Positions 43,840-52,932 are shown, counted from the first letter of the stretch. The stretch is 64,000 bases of DNA from JALYGY01 sp963800975 (GCA_963800975.1 CAWDDB010000021.1:1-64000), one strand, 5' to 3'. Translations and numbers: made by a program. Notes: generated by a model from the letters alone, not told the origin.

Positions 43840-44391
43840 ATGAAGAAACCGCTTGTTTTGCTGGCCCTGGCGGCGATGGCGCTGCTGGTGGTCGCGCCGG
43901 CGGCGCTGGCCCAGGGGCTCCTGGTAAAGGGCGGGGCGACGAAGCTGAAGGTGGACTCGGGCACGGCGCGCGCCCTGAGCGGCGCCGGCGTCTCCGTGAA
44001 CCCGGTGGGGAAGGCACGAGGCGCAGCGCCGCGCTTCGCGTTCCCGATCTCGGGCGGCAGGGTGACCACGGGTCCGCTGCACGGGGAGATAAGGCATGCC
44101 GGCGGCCTGCGCTTCGCGGGCGGCGGCAACAGCCTCGTCGTGGAGAAGTTCGTCATAGACCTCGACAAAGGCATCCTGACCGCCCGCGTGCCGGCGGCGG
44201 ACGCGAGGGTGCCCCTGCTCAAGCTGAGTGGCGGTAAGAAGGAGCTGGACGGGCGGGTGGTCTCGCTCAGGGACGTCACGGCCAAGCTGACGCCGCAGGC
44301 CGCGGCCGCGCTCAACGACACCTTCAACACCAAACTCTTCAAGGGAGGCCTGCTCATAGGCAAGACCGACACCAACGCCAAGCTCAAGTAA
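43840..44391 (+). CDS. Secreted HtaA-like protein
   Basis: 183 residues. GGGAGGTTGG precedes ATG; signal peptide MKKPLVLLALAAMALLVVAPAALA. The mature part (KLKVDSGTARALSGAGVSV, FAFPISGGRVTTG, GEIRHAGGLRFAGGGNSLVV, FVIDLDKGILTA, LTPQAAAALNDTF) follows the pattern of HtaA-type beta-sandwich domains known from heme-binding surface proteins of Corynebacterium. There is no C-terminal anchor. Heme binding is not demonstrated by visible ligands. A strong terminator follows. Confidence 0.6.
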   Translation: MKKPLVLLALAAMALLVVAPAALAQGLLVKGGATKLKVDSGTARALSGAGVSVNPVGKARGAAPRFAFPISGGRVTTGPLHGEIRHAGGLRFAGGGNSLVVEKFVIDLDKGILTARVPAADARVPLLKLSGGKKELDGRVVSLRDVTAKLTPQAAAALNDTFNTKLFKGGLLIGKTDTNAKLK

Positions 44392-44410
44392 GGGAACCGA
44401 CTTCGCCAGG

Positions 44411-44439
44411 CCGCGGGGCGCTTTGGTGGCGCCCCGCGG
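44411..44439 (+). terminator. Terminator hairpin after the HtaA-like gene
   Basis: CCGCGGGGCGC (44411-44421) and GCGCCCCGCGG (44429-44439) give an 11-bp perfect stem with a 7-base loop, followed by TTCCGCTATT. The T-run is weak. It sits 20 bases after the stop at 44391. Confidence 0.7.
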
Positions 44440-44498
44440 TTCCGCTATTGTGGCCCTGAGATCCCTCGGATCTTTGTTCCTTCGGTAGGAGAACGCTG

Positions 44499-44789
44499 CT
44501 ACCTTTGATCTCGTATCGGTCCGGCGTGATCCTCGAACCACGTACCAAGTTCCTCCACGCCCATCTGGTGAGCCGCGACGGAAAGGGCGAGGTGAACGAG
44601 GTCCGCGTTGGAGACGCCTGACAGGCCGTAGCCGTGTCTCCGCAACAGGTAAATGGCGGATGCTGTGCCGGATCTCTTGTTGCCATCAACGAAGGGGAGG
44701 CGTCGGATGAGGTAGAAAGAGCGGGTGATCTTCGACGCGATCATGGTCGGCAGCGGCGTTCTGTGGACGCTCGCGTACCTGCTGATCAT
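44499..44789 (-). pseudogene. Fic/Doc toxin fragment with the catalytic His lost
   Basis: The C-terminal ~60 residues match Doc: LIRRLPFVDGNKRSGTASAI, then YLLRRHGYGLSG and LALSVAAHQMGVEELGTWFE. The Fic motif HPFxDGNKR reads LPFVDGNKR, with CTC in place of a His codon. The N-terminal third of Doc is missing, replaced by sequence antisense to the next gene, and there is no Phd antitoxin gene beside it. It is an inactive relic. Confidence 0.7.
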
Positions 44790-45372
44790 CCGGCAGGGTT
44801 TCCTGGATCACACCTACGGGATGCCGCTTGCGGCGCTGTGCGCCAACATCTCGTGGGAGTTCATCTTCGCCTTTGTCTACCCGCACGACCTGCCGCAGCG
44901 GGCCGTGAACGTGGTGTGGTTCTCGTTCGACCTCGTGATCCTGGTCCAGTTCCTCCTGTACGGGCCGCGGGAGTTCGCCGCCCTGCCGAGGCGCCTGTTC
45001 TACGCTGGCCTCGCGCTCGCGCTCGCCACGGCCTTCGGGGCCGTGCTCGCGATCACCCTGCAGTTCGACGACTTCGACGGGGCCTACTCGGCCTTCGGGC
45101 AGAACCTCATGATGTCCATCCTCTTTCTGACGATGCTTTACTCCAGGCGGTCGCTGCGGGGCCAGTCCGTCCCGATCGCCGTTCTCAAGCTAGGGGGCAC
45201 CGCGCTCGCTTCGCTCGCCTTCTACTTCTTCAACCCCCAGTATGCCGGCTCGATCCTGCTGCCCTTCCTCTTCGTGGCCATCCTCGTCTTCGACGGTCTC
45301 TACGTCGGCGCGACGGCGGCATTCGCGGGGCGCGAGCGAGGGTCGGGCGCGAAGCGGCATAATCTTCGGTAG
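44725..45372 (+). CDS. Pyr4/PaxB-like seven-helix membrane protein (terpene-cyclase-type fold)
   Basis: 215 residues, seven hydrophobic segments. GVLWTLAYLLIIRQGFLDHT, then YGMPLAALCANISWEFIFAF, and VVWFSFDLVILVQFLLYGP resemble the fungal Pyr4/PaxB family of integral-membrane terpene cyclases. An acidic residue sits in SWEF on helix 2-3 and another in VFDGLYVG on the last helix, about where the two catalytic acids of Pyr4 lie. Start GTG 44725 (or ATG 44743) overlaps the dead Doc gene. The downstream SDR could form a small operon with it. No prenyltransferase is nearby, so the substrate and even the activity are open. Confidence 0.6.
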   Translation: MIFDAIMVGSGVLWTLAYLLIIRQGFLDHTYGMPLAALCANISWEFIFAFVYPHDLPQRAVNVVWFSFDLVILVQFLLYGPREFAALPRRLFYAGLALALATAFGAVLAITLQFDDFDGAYSAFGQNLMMSILFLTMLYSRRSLRGQSVPIAVLKLGGTALASLAFYFFNPQYAGSILLPFLFVAILVFDGLYVGATAAFAGRERGSGAKRHNLR

Positions 45373-45407
45373 CGGCTGGCGCAGGAAACGAGAGAACGGA
45401 GGACTCG

Positions 45408-46270
45408 ATGTCCGAGAACGGATCTGGGTTGACCTCGACGGCCGTGCTCGTCACCGGCTGCTCTTCTGGTATCGGAAGGGCGACGGCCGAGCGCCTCGCT
45501 CGCGCGGGCCGGACCGTGTACGCTACGGCGCGCGACGTCGGGTCGATAGAGCCGCTACGGCAGAGCGGGTGCAGGCTGCTCCGGCTCGACGTGACCGACG
45601 AAGACTCCATGCGGGACGCCGTCGAGGAGGTCGAGAGGCAGGAGGGCGCCGTTGGGGTGCTTGTCAACAACGCAGGCTACAGCCAGTCGGGCGCGGTCGA
45701 AGAGGTCCCCATAGAGAAGGTCAGGCGCCAGTTCGACACGAACGTGTTCGGGCTCGTGCGCATGTGCCAGCTCGTGTTGCCCGGGATGAGGGATCAGGGC
45801 TTCGGGCGAATAGTCAACCTCTCCTCGATGGGCGGCAAGCTCACCTTCCCCGGCGGCGGCTTCTACCACGCGAGCAAGTACGCCGTCGAGTCGGTGAGCG
45901 ACGCGCTGCGCTTCGAGGTGCGCGGATTCGGGGTGGAGGTCGTGGTGGTCGAGCCAGGCCTTATCCGCACCGGGTTCGCGGCCGCGGCCGCGGGTTCGCT
46001 TGAAAGCGGGGGAGACGGACCATACGCGGACTTCGAGGCCAGGGTAGCGCGCGCCACGCGCGAGATCTACGAGACGGGCCCGCTCGCGGCCCTGGGGGAG
46101 GCCCCGAGGCGGTGGCCGAGACGATCGAGCGCGCGATCTCGGCCCCGCGCCCTCGGGCCCGCTACACGGTCACGCCGTCGGCGAAGGTCCTGATCTCCGC
46201 CAGGCGGCTACTGCCCGACCGGGCGTGGGACGGGCTCGTCGGGCTCTTCTTTCCCCGTCCCGAGCCCTAG
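45408..46270 (+). pseudogene. Short-chain dehydrogenase/reductase, frameshifted in the C-terminal third
   Basis: Classical SDR: VLVTGCSSGIGRATAERLA (NAD(P) motif), LVNNAGYSQSG, NLSSMGGKL with catalytic Ser, YHASKYAVES with Tyr and Lys, and EPGLIRTGF. After ALGE near 46100 the frame turns Arg-rich and stops at 46193. The natural continuation (GPEAVAETIERAISAPRPRA, then RYTVTPSAKVLISARRLLP, ending FFPRPEP) is in another frame and stops at 46270. One base is missing. The catalytic core is complete, so the product may still fold, or the indel is a sequencing error. Confidence 0.75.
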
Positions 46271-46442
46271 GCGGCGAAGTCCCAGCCGAACGGGGCACTC
46301 GCACCCACAAAAAATCTCCCGCATTGGCGAGAAAAATGCTGCTGAGGGCAAGTTTGCCTTGCCAACAGGTACCGCTCGCTGCTATAAGTACGAGAAGCGG
46401 ACGATCCCCCGTAGATCACGTCGTCCGAGGGAGGCGCAGGGT

Positions 46443-47294
46443 ATGACAGAGGCTTTGCTTCTGGTTGTCGTCGGTTCACTCGTACCGGTCAGCGTTGCCA
46501 CCCTGGTAGTCGGAGTTCTAGCCTTGCGCAAGGCGCAGTTGTACGTGGAGCTGGTCGAGCAACGGCTCGAGAGCCTTCGCGAGGGCCAGGTTCTTCTGTT
46601 GACGCTGCTGCGCGATAAGGCCCAGGTCGCCGAGGAAGAGCAAGAACATCGCATCCCCGACCGGGAACGCCAGGAGCGCGAGCGGCTGGCGCTGGCGGTC
46701 CGCGCGCGGCGTAAGGCCGGGCGCGGGATCGGCGAACCGGATGCCGGCCCCGCGTCCCCGGGGCCACCCGGGCGCCCTACCCCGAAAAAGGAGTCGGGCG
46801 AGGACTCGGCCGGACCACCCGAGCAGAATCCGGAGAAGGCCAGGGGGACGGGAGGGAGTCCCCGGGCGGCCAACTTCCCCGACACCACGTCTTCGCGGTC
46901 GGCCAAAGCGCCCTCGGACGACGAAACGAAGCGTCGCGCGGTGTGGCACCCGCACCCGGATGACGACGTGAGCCCGGCGGTAGCGAACAAGACCGGCGAC
47001 GCCACGGTCGAGATGTTCCGCAGGCACTACGATAAGTACCTGGAGAACTACGAGGGCTACGTCAAGCTCGCCGCGAGGCTGCAGCGGATGCGGGACGACG
47101 CCGAGGCGATCCCGGGATCGCTGGCGGAGAGCGAGTGGGAGGCCAGGTTGCGCCGGGTAACCGACGGCATCCAGAGGACCACCGCGAGGCTGGACATCCT
47201 GGAAGAGTACAACCCCGAGCTGGCGACCGACGACCGCATCTCCCGCCGCGCCGCCATCGCCCGCAGCCACAGGGAGCTGGAGATACGAGGCTAG
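46443..47294 (+). CDS. Hypothetical membrane-anchored coiled-coil protein
   Basis: 283 residues from ATG 46443 (GGGAGG upstream). One N-terminal transmembrane segment (LLLVVVGSLVPVSVATLVVG) is followed by coiled coil (QLYVELVEQRLESLREGQ, EEEQEHRIPDRERQERER). A polar Pro/Gly/Ser linker (~95-165) leads to a helical C-terminal domain (EMFRRHYDKYLENYEGYVKL, ITTAR-type helix, RISRRAAIARSHRELE). No family recognised. It ends ten bases before palindrome B. Confidence 0.55.
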   Translation: MTEALLLVVVGSLVPVSVATLVVGVLALRKAQLYVELVEQRLESLREGQVLLLTLLRDKAQVAEEEQEHRIPDRERQERERLALAVRARRKAGRGIGEPDAGPASPGPPGRPTPKKESGEDSAGPPEQNPEKARGTGGSPRAANFPDTTSSRSAKAPSDDETKRRAVWHPHPDDDVSPAVANKTGDATVEMFRRHYDKYLENYEGYVKLAARLQRMRDDAEAIPGSLAESEWEARLRRVTDGIQRTTARLDILEEYNPELATDDRISRRAAIARSHRELEIRG

Positions 47295-47304
47295 AGCGCT
47301 TCGG

Positions 47305-47332
47305 GTAGGGGCGGTTCGCGAACCGCCCCTAC
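47305..47332. repeat. GTAG...CTAC palindrome, copy B (supplies WYL-gene stop)
   Basis: GTAGGGGCGGTTCG / CGAACCGCCCCTAC, a perfect 28-bp palindrome between two convergent genes. The TAG on the minus strand (47331-47329) is the stop codon of the WYL regulator. Confidence 0.9.
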
Positions 47333-48291
47333 TTGCGTCTCGCCTGGGCGGAGATCTCCGCGGCACGATGTTCCAGCGCGCCCTTGAGCTCGTCCGGAGC
47401 CCGCACCACGAAGCCGCACTCGAGACCGGACAGTTCGCGCGCCACCCACCCGAGGTCCCAGGTCGAGCAACGCAGGAGCGTCCCGCCCTCCGTCTGCTCA
47501 AGCACCAGTCCCGTCTGCGGAAGCCGCCAGCGAGCATAATCCGGCCCGGTCTCGAGCAGCACCTCGACGGACCATTCCTCGTGCGGCGTGATGGCCGTCG
47601 CGCCAAGCAACTCCTCCGGGGACTCGAGGCCCCGAGGCCGCTCGAACGTCTCGTCGAGCAACCCGGCCTCGAGAACCCTGTCCACCCTGAACAGCCGCAC
47701 GCCTCCTCGCAGGTGGCAGTGACCCGCCATGTACCAGCGGCCATCCCGGTGCATCACGCCGTACGGATCCACGGCGCGCTCGGTCTCCCCCGACCACCCG
47801 GAGAGGTACCGCAGACGTACCCTCCGTCGCTCCCCCGCCGCGAAGGCGAGGGTCATGAGCGCTTCGCTCCTTGCCGACACCCGAGACCGCCCGGTGGCGA
47901 TCGAAACGGTCTCCTGCAGGGCCCGGATCCGCCCGCCCAACGCCTCGGGCATCACCCTCTCAAGCTTCGCGAGCGCCCCCTCGACCGCTGGCGCGGCGCC
48001 ATCGAGACCCAGCCCGCGCGCGGCCAGGAGGCCGAGGGTCAGGGCGAGCGCCTCCTCCTCCGTGAACATCATCGGCGGCAGCCTGTAGCCAGGCCTCAGG
48101 ACGTAGGCCCCGTGGCGTCCCAGCTCCGCCTCGACGGGTATGCCCATCTCTCTTAGCATCGACGCGTAGCGCCGGACCGTCCGCTCCCCAACCTCGAGCC
48201 TCCTGGCTAGCTCCGGCACGCCTATCCTCGCGCGCGCCTGTAGCAGCTCCAGCATCGAGAGAAGCCGCGTCGTTGGCCTCGAACCGTACAC
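47329..48291 (-). CDS. HTH and WYL-domain transcriptional regulator
   Basis: 320 residues of the YafY/PafC type. N-terminal HTH_11 (RLLSMLELLQARARIGVPEL, then LARRLEVGERTVRRYASML) is followed by a WYL domain with RRVRLRYLSGWSGETERAVD, PYGVMHRDGRWYMAGHC and FRVDRV, and a C-terminal WCX part. Such regulators sense small ligands or single-stranded DNA. It is divergent from the epoxide hydrolase operon, with an AT-rich 121-base spacer, so it is a good candidate to control it. Confidence 0.85.
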   Translation of the reverse strand: MYGSRPTTRLLSMLELLQARARIGVPELARRLEVGERTVRRYASMLREMGIPVEAELGRHGAYVLRPGYRLPPMMFTEEEALALTLGLLAARGLGLDGAAPAVEGALAKLERVMPEALGGRIRALQETVSIATGRSRVSARSEALMTLAFAAGERRRVRLRYLSGWSGETERAVDPYGVMHRDGRWYMAGHCHLRGGVRLFRVDRVLEAGLLDETFERPRGLESPEELLGATAITPHEEWSVEVLLETGPDYARWRLPQTGLVLEQTEGGTLLRCSTWDLGWVARELSGLECGFVVRAPDELKGALEHRAAEISAQARRK

Positions 48292-48412
48292 CCTGCCGTC
48301 CCTCCGAAAAACTCGTCGAAAATAAGACTAAACCAGGAATGATTGTGACCTCCATTAACGATAAGATCAAACCGTGGCGCAGAACTGACTTGCGAAGAGG
48401 GAGCAGCCCAAG

Positions 48413-49567
48413 ATGGAAACACGGCCTTTCGAAGTCGGCATCCCGCAGGCCGACGTGGACGACCTCGCCGACCGCCTGGCCCGCACGCGGTGGCCCGACG
48501 AGCTACCAGGTGTCGGGTGGAGCCGCGGCGTGCCACTCGATTACCTGAAGGGGTTGGCAGAGTACTGGCGCGACGGTTACGACTGGCGCGAGTGGGAGGC
48601 GAAGCTCAACCGGTTCCCGCAGTTCACCGCCGAGATCGACGGGCAGAGGATCCATTTTCTGCACGTCAGGTCTCCGGAGCCCGGCGCTCTGCCGCTGATC
48701 ATCAGCCACGGCTACCCCGGCTCGGTGGTCGAGTTCATGGACATCATCGGGCCGCTCACCGACCCTCGGGCTCATGGCGGGGATCCTGGCGACGCCTTCC
48801 ACGTGGTCGCCCCGTCCATCCCGGGCTTCGGGTTCTCCGGGCCGACGGGCGAGACCGGATGGGACATGCCTCGCGTCACCGGCGCCTTCGCCGAGCTGAT
48901 GCGCGGCCTCGGCTACGACCGTTACGGTGCCCAGGGTGGCGACATAGGAGCCGGGATCACCGGTATGCTGGCCAGTACCGAGCCGGACCACGTCGTGGGT
49001 GGGCACGCCAACACGGACCCGACGGCGTTCATCCTTCTGGGCGACGAGATACCGGTCGACGTCTCCGGTCTCTCCGACGCCGAGAAAGAGCACGTGGAGC
49101 GCTTGCAGCGGCACTACCAGGGAGAGGGCAAGGGCTACCTCTGGCTCCAGATGACCAGGCCGCAGACCCTGGCCTTCTCCCTGACCGACTCACCGGTCGG
49201 CCAGTTGGCCTGGATCGCCGAGAAGTTCCAGGAGTGGACGAATCCCGCGGCCGAGCTGCCGGACGACGCCGTCGACCGCGACCAGCTGCTGACCAACGTA
49301 AGCGTGTACTGGTTCACCCGCACCGGCGCGTCCGCGGCCGGGTTCATCTACGAATCCGCGCATTCCGAGGCCGGATGGGTGCCGCCGTCGGATGTTCCGC
49401 AGGGTCAGGCGGTGTTCAACGCCGACCCCATCCTCCGCCGACTGCTCGACCCCGACCAAAGCATCCAGCACTGGTCGGAGTTCGACCGCGGTGGCCACTT
49501 CCCCGCCATGGAGGCGCCCGACCTGCTGGTCGACGACGTGCGCAAGTTCTTCCGCCCTCTCCGGTAG
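48413..49567 (+). CDS. Epoxide hydrolase (alpha/beta hydrolase), copy 1
   Basis: 384 residues. An N-terminal EHN domain (FEVGIPQADVDDLADRLART, RWPDELPG) caps an alpha/beta hydrolase. ISHGYPGSVVEF carries the HGxP oxyanion motif, QGGDIGAGITGML the nucleophile Asp, and GGHFPAMEAPD the catalytic His. It should open epoxides to diols. It is followed after 88 bases by a paralogue. No signal peptide. Confidence 0.9.
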   Translation: METRPFEVGIPQADVDDLADRLARTRWPDELPGVGWSRGVPLDYLKGLAEYWRDGYDWREWEAKLNRFPQFTAEIDGQRIHFLHVRSPEPGALPLIISHGYPGSVVEFMDIIGPLTDPRAHGGDPGDAFHVVAPSIPGFGFSGPTGETGWDMPRVTGAFAELMRGLGYDRYGAQGGDIGAGITGMLASTEPDHVVGGHANTDPTAFILLGDEIPVDVSGLSDAEKEHVERLQRHYQGEGKGYLWLQMTRPQTLAFSLTDSPVGQLAWIAEKFQEWTNPAAELPDDAVDRDQLLTNVSVYWFTRTGASAAGFIYESAHSEAGWVPPSDVPQGQAVFNADPILRRLLDPDQSIQHWSEFDRGGHFPAMEAPDLLVDDVRKFFRPLR

Positions 49568-49655
49568 ACGGCGGGGAGCGGGTCTCGATCGAGCCCTCGA
49601 TCTGGATCTCGCTCGCAAAGTATCCTGAAGCAGTCGCTCTTCGAAAGGAGTTACG

Positions 49656-50822
49656 TTGACCAACGGAGCTGCCCACGCCGAGGTGCGGCCTTTCCGCATC
49701 GAGGTCCCGCAGGCCGTCATCGACGACTTGCGTGACAGGCTCACCCGCACCCGCTGGACGGACGAGGTCGAGGACGCGGGCTGGGACTACGGCACAAACC
49801 TCGGGTATCTGAAGGAGCTGACAGACTACTGGCGTGACGAGTTCGACTGGCGGGCCCGGGAGGCGGAGCTCAACCGGTTCGCCCAATTCAGGACGGAGAT
49901 AGACGGCTTCGGACTCCACTTCGTGCACGAGCGGGGGAGGGGCCCGGATCCCATGCCCATCCTCCTCGCCCACGGCTGGCCCGACTCGTTCTACAGGTTC
50001 CACAAGGTCATAGAGATGCTCGCGGACCCGGCGAGTCACGGCGGGGATCCCGCCGACTCGTTCGACGTGGTGGTTCCGTCGCTGCCTGGCTTCGGCTTCT
50101 CGGATCGCCCGACGGAAAGGGGAATGACCGGGCAACGCGTCGCCGGACTATTCAAGGAGCTAATGACCGGAGCACTCGGTTACGAACGCTTTGCCGCGCA
50201 CGGCGGCGACATCGGCAGCGGCCTTACCGAGATGCTGGCGAGAAGGCACGCCGCGTCGCTGGTGGGCATCCACCTGACGGATGTTCCGTACACCCACATA
50301 TTCATGATGACGCCGGACGACCTCTCGGAGGCAGAGCGGGAGTACCTCGCGGCGGGCCAGCAGTGGCTAATGCAAGAGGGCGCGTACGCCATGGAGCAAT
50401 CCACCAAGCCGCAAACGCTCGCGTACGGCCTCAACGATTCCCCCGCCGGGCTGGCGGCCTGGATCGTCGAAAAGTTCCGCGCCTGGAGCGACTGTGACGG
50501 TGACGTGGAGAGAAGCTTCACCAGAGACGAGTTGCTCACCAACATCACGATCTACTGGGCGACCCAGACGATCAAGTCGTCGTTTCTGCCCTACTTCGAG
50601 GGGCAAGACGACCAGTCGGAAGACTCTGGTTCGCGGGTCGAGGTGCCGACGGGCGTCGCCATCTTTCCCAAAGACATCGTTCCCGCGCCGCGGGACTACG
50701 GCGAGCGGATCTTCGACGTCAGGCGCTGGACGGAGATGCCGCGCGGCGGGCACTTCGCCGCCATGGAGGAGCCAGACCTTTTTGTCGAGGACATCCGGGC
50801 GTTCTTCCGCGGCCTGCGATGA
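49656..50822 (+). CDS. Epoxide hydrolase (alpha/beta hydrolase), copy 2
   Basis: 388 residues, same layout as the preceding gene: EHN cap (FRIEVPQAVIDDLRDRLTRT), LAHGWPDSFYRF with HGxP, HGGDIGSGLTEMLA with nucleophile Asp, GGHFAAMEEPD with catalytic His. TTG 49656 follows AAGGAGTTACG. It is clearly a paralogue from an old duplication. Its stop overlaps the next start by ATGA. Confidence 0.9.
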   Translation: MTNGAAHAEVRPFRIEVPQAVIDDLRDRLTRTRWTDEVEDAGWDYGTNLGYLKELTDYWRDEFDWRAREAELNRFAQFRTEIDGFGLHFVHERGRGPDPMPILLAHGWPDSFYRFHKVIEMLADPASHGGDPADSFDVVVPSLPGFGFSDRPTERGMTGQRVAGLFKELMTGALGYERFAAHGGDIGSGLTEMLARRHAASLVGIHLTDVPYTHIFMMTPDDLSEAEREYLAAGQQWLMQEGAYAMEQSTKPQTLAYGLNDSPAGLAAWIVEKFRAWSDCDGDVERSFTRDELLTNITIYWATQTIKSSFLPYFEGQDDQSEDSGSRVEVPTGVAIFPKDIVPAPRDYGERIFDVRRWTEMPRGGHFAAMEEPDLFVEDIRAFFRGLR

Positions 50823-51925
50823 CCGCCGAGGTCCTCACGCGACGCGCGCTCAACCGCGCCCTGCTCGAGCGGCAGATGCTGCTGCGCCGCGGGGGGACGA
50901 CTGCCATCGAAGCCATCGAGCACCTCGTCGGCATGCAGGCCCAGGCGCCCAGGGACCCCTACGTCGGTCTCTGGGCGCGTCTCGAGGACTTCCAGCCCGA
51001 GGAGCTGTCTGCCCTGATCCTGGACCGCCGCGCGGTGCGGGGACCGCTGATGCGCACGACGGTCCACCTGGTGAGCGACCGCGACTGCCTGATGCTGCGC
51101 CCGCTGGTGCAGCCGGTCCTCGAGCGCGTGTTCCGGGGCCAGTTCGGCCGGGCCGTCGCCGGGGCCGACCTCGCGGAGGTCGAGGAGGCCGGGCTGGCCC
51201 TGCTGGAAGAACGCCCGCGCACCCGCGCCGAGCTCAGGCCGCTGCTAGGAGAGCGCTGGCCCCATGCGGACGCCGGGGCGCTCGCCCAGGCCGTCGGCTA
51301 CCTGGTGCCCGTGGTCCAGGTGCCGCCGCGCGGCGTCTGGGGGGAGAGCGGGCAAGCCACCCTGGCCCCGACGGAGACCTGGCTGGGGCGGCCACTCGAC
51401 CCCGACCCATCGCCGGAGGAGCTGGTCCTGCGTTACCTCGGGGCTTTCGGGCCGGCCACGGTGATGGACGTCCAGGCCTGGTGCGGCCTCACGCGCCTCG
51501 GCGAGGTGGCCGAGCGGCTGAGGCCGCGCCTGCGCGTCTTGCGCGACGAAGGGGGGCGGGAGCTGTTCGACGTGCCCGGCGCCCCGCTCCCGGACCCCGA
51601 GACCCCGGCGCCGGTGCGCTTCCTGCCCGAGTTCGACAACGCGCTGCTCTCCCACGCCGACCGGAGCCGCGTCGTGGGCAGCGGCTACCGTCCGCCCCCG
51701 TTCGCCGGGAAGGGCGGTGCGGTCGGCAGCGTGCTCGTCGACGGCTTCTTCCGCGCGACTTACTCGATCACCCGTCAGCGCGGCTCGGCGAACCTCCTCG
51801 TAACCCAGTTCGGGCGGCTGTCCGAAGAAGAGATGTCTGCGGTGGCCGAGGAGGGCGCCCGGCTGCTGGCATTCATCGCGGCCAGGGCGGATACGCACGA
51901 CATCGGGTTCGATCAGCCCGAATAG
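50819..51925 (+). CDS. AlkZ/YcaQ-like winged-helix protein (HTH_42)
   Basis: 368 residues. The motif LVGMQAQAPRDPYVGLWAR contains the QxQ signature of the AlkZ/YcaQ DNA glycosylase superfamily. RGPLMRTTVHLVSDRD, LRYLGAFGPATVMDVQAWCG and ARPVRFLPEFDNALLSH-type sequences are also characteristic. Three winged-helix subdomains are expected. In Streptomyces and E. coli such proteins unhook alkylated or crosslinked bases. It is coupled to the epoxide hydrolase by ATGA, suggesting joint defence against epoxide or alkylating damage. Confidence 0.8.
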   Translation: MTAEVLTRRALNRALLERQMLLRRGGTTAIEAIEHLVGMQAQAPRDPYVGLWARLEDFQPEELSALILDRRAVRGPLMRTTVHLVSDRDCLMLRPLVQPVLERVFRGQFGRAVAGADLAEVEEAGLALLEERPRTRAELRPLLGERWPHADAGALAQAVGYLVPVVQVPPRGVWGESGQATLAPTETWLGRPLDPDPSPEELVLRYLGAFGPATVMDVQAWCGLTRLGEVAERLRPRLRVLRDEGGRELFDVPGAPLPDPETPAPVRFLPEFDNALLSHADRSRVVGSGYRPPPFAGKGGAVGSVLVDGFFRATYSITRQRGSANLLVTQFGRLSEEEMSAVAEEGARLLAFIAARADTHDIGFDQPE

Positions 51926-51958
51926 GCTTCAGGGCTTGCTGGCGCGGGAGATCTTCCA

Positions 51959-52003
51959 GTAGGGGCGGTTCGCGTACAAGGGTGATTCGCGAACCGCCCC
52001 TAC
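51959..52003. repeat. GTAG...CTAC palindrome, copy C with 13-base loop (supplies thrB stop)
   Basis: GTAGGGGCGGTTCGCG (51959-51974) and CGCGAACCGCCCCTAC (51988-52003) are perfect 16-bp arms around a 13-base loop. The minus-strand TAG (52002-52000) is the thrB stop. It lies between convergent genes. Confidence 0.9.
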
Positions 52004-52932
52004 AGAATCGGTTCCAGGCTCGGCGCGGGCACCTCGCCAGGCGGCTCGACCTGGGCGCCGCCGAGGTCCACGTCGAGCGCCCACGCTCTTGCCTCGACGC
52101 CCCGCCCTTCGAAGGCTAGCTGCATAGCCGAGGCAATCTTCGGGGCCGCGGCCTCCGGGGCGAAGGCGAGCACGGTCGGCCCTGAGCCCGAGAGGCAGGC
52201 GCCGTGGGCGCCGTTCGCCAGGGCCGCCTCAATCACGTCCTCCAGGCCCGGAACCAGGTGCGAGCGGTAGGGCTGGTGCAACCGGTCCTGCATGGCGACG
52301 CGCAGGAGGCCGTACTCGCCGGTCGCGAGCGCGCCGAGCAGGAGCCCCGACCGGCCGACGTTAAAGGTGGCGTCGCGGTGGGTGATGTGCTCGGGCAGGG
52401 CGCGGCGCGCGGCGGTGGTCGAGACGGCGAAGTCGGGGACGGCGACGACCGCCTTCAGGTTCTTTGGCTCCAGCCGCACAGCGCTCACGCCCTCGGGGGT
52501 AAGGGTCCCGATCACGAGGCCGCCCAGCAGCGCCGGGGCTGCGTTGTCCGGATGGCCGTCCAGCTCGCAGACCATGTTCAGGAGGTCGGGGGCGGCGATC
52601 TGACCGCCGAACAGGTCGTTGGCGGCGACGGCCCCGCCGACGAGGGCCGCGGCGCTCCCGCCCAGCCCCCTGGTCGGGGGGATGGCGTTCTCCTGGACGA
52701 GGCGGAAGTGGACGTCGGACTCCCCGACCAGCTCCGCGACGAAGCGCGCGGCGCGGTAGGCCGGGTGCTCGGGTCCGCGGGGGATCAGGCCAGCCCCCGT
52801 GCCCCGCACCTCGATGGACGGGTGCGGCGACCTCTCGAGCCCGATGCGCATGCTCAAAGAGAGCGCAAGCCCGACCGCGTCGTAGCCGGGGCCGAGGTTG
52901 GCCGAGGTGGCCGGGACGCGGACCGTGATCAC
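52000..52932 (-). CDS. thrB: Homoserine kinase
   Basis: 310-residue GHMP kinase: VRVPATSANLGPGYDAVGLA at the N-terminus, ATP loop PTRGLGGSAAALVGG, and C-terminal GACLSGSGPTVLAF. It phosphorylates homoserine for threonine synthase. It starts in the ATGA overlap with thrC. Its TAG is part of palindrome C. Confidence 0.95.
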   Translation of the reverse strand: MITVRVPATSANLGPGYDAVGLALSLSMRIGLERSPHPSIEVRGTGAGLIPRGPEHPAYRAARFVAELVGESDVHFRLVQENAIPPTRGLGGSAAALVGGAVAANDLFGGQIAAPDLLNMVCELDGHPDNAAPALLGGLVIGTLTPEGVSAVRLEPKNLKAVVAVPDFAVSTTAARRALPEHITHRDATFNVGRSGLLLGALATGEYGLLRVAMQDRLHQPYRSHLVPGLEDVIEAALANGAHGACLSGSGPTVLAFAPEAAAPKIASAMQLAFEGRGVEARAWALDVDLGGAQVEPPGEVPAPSLEPIL

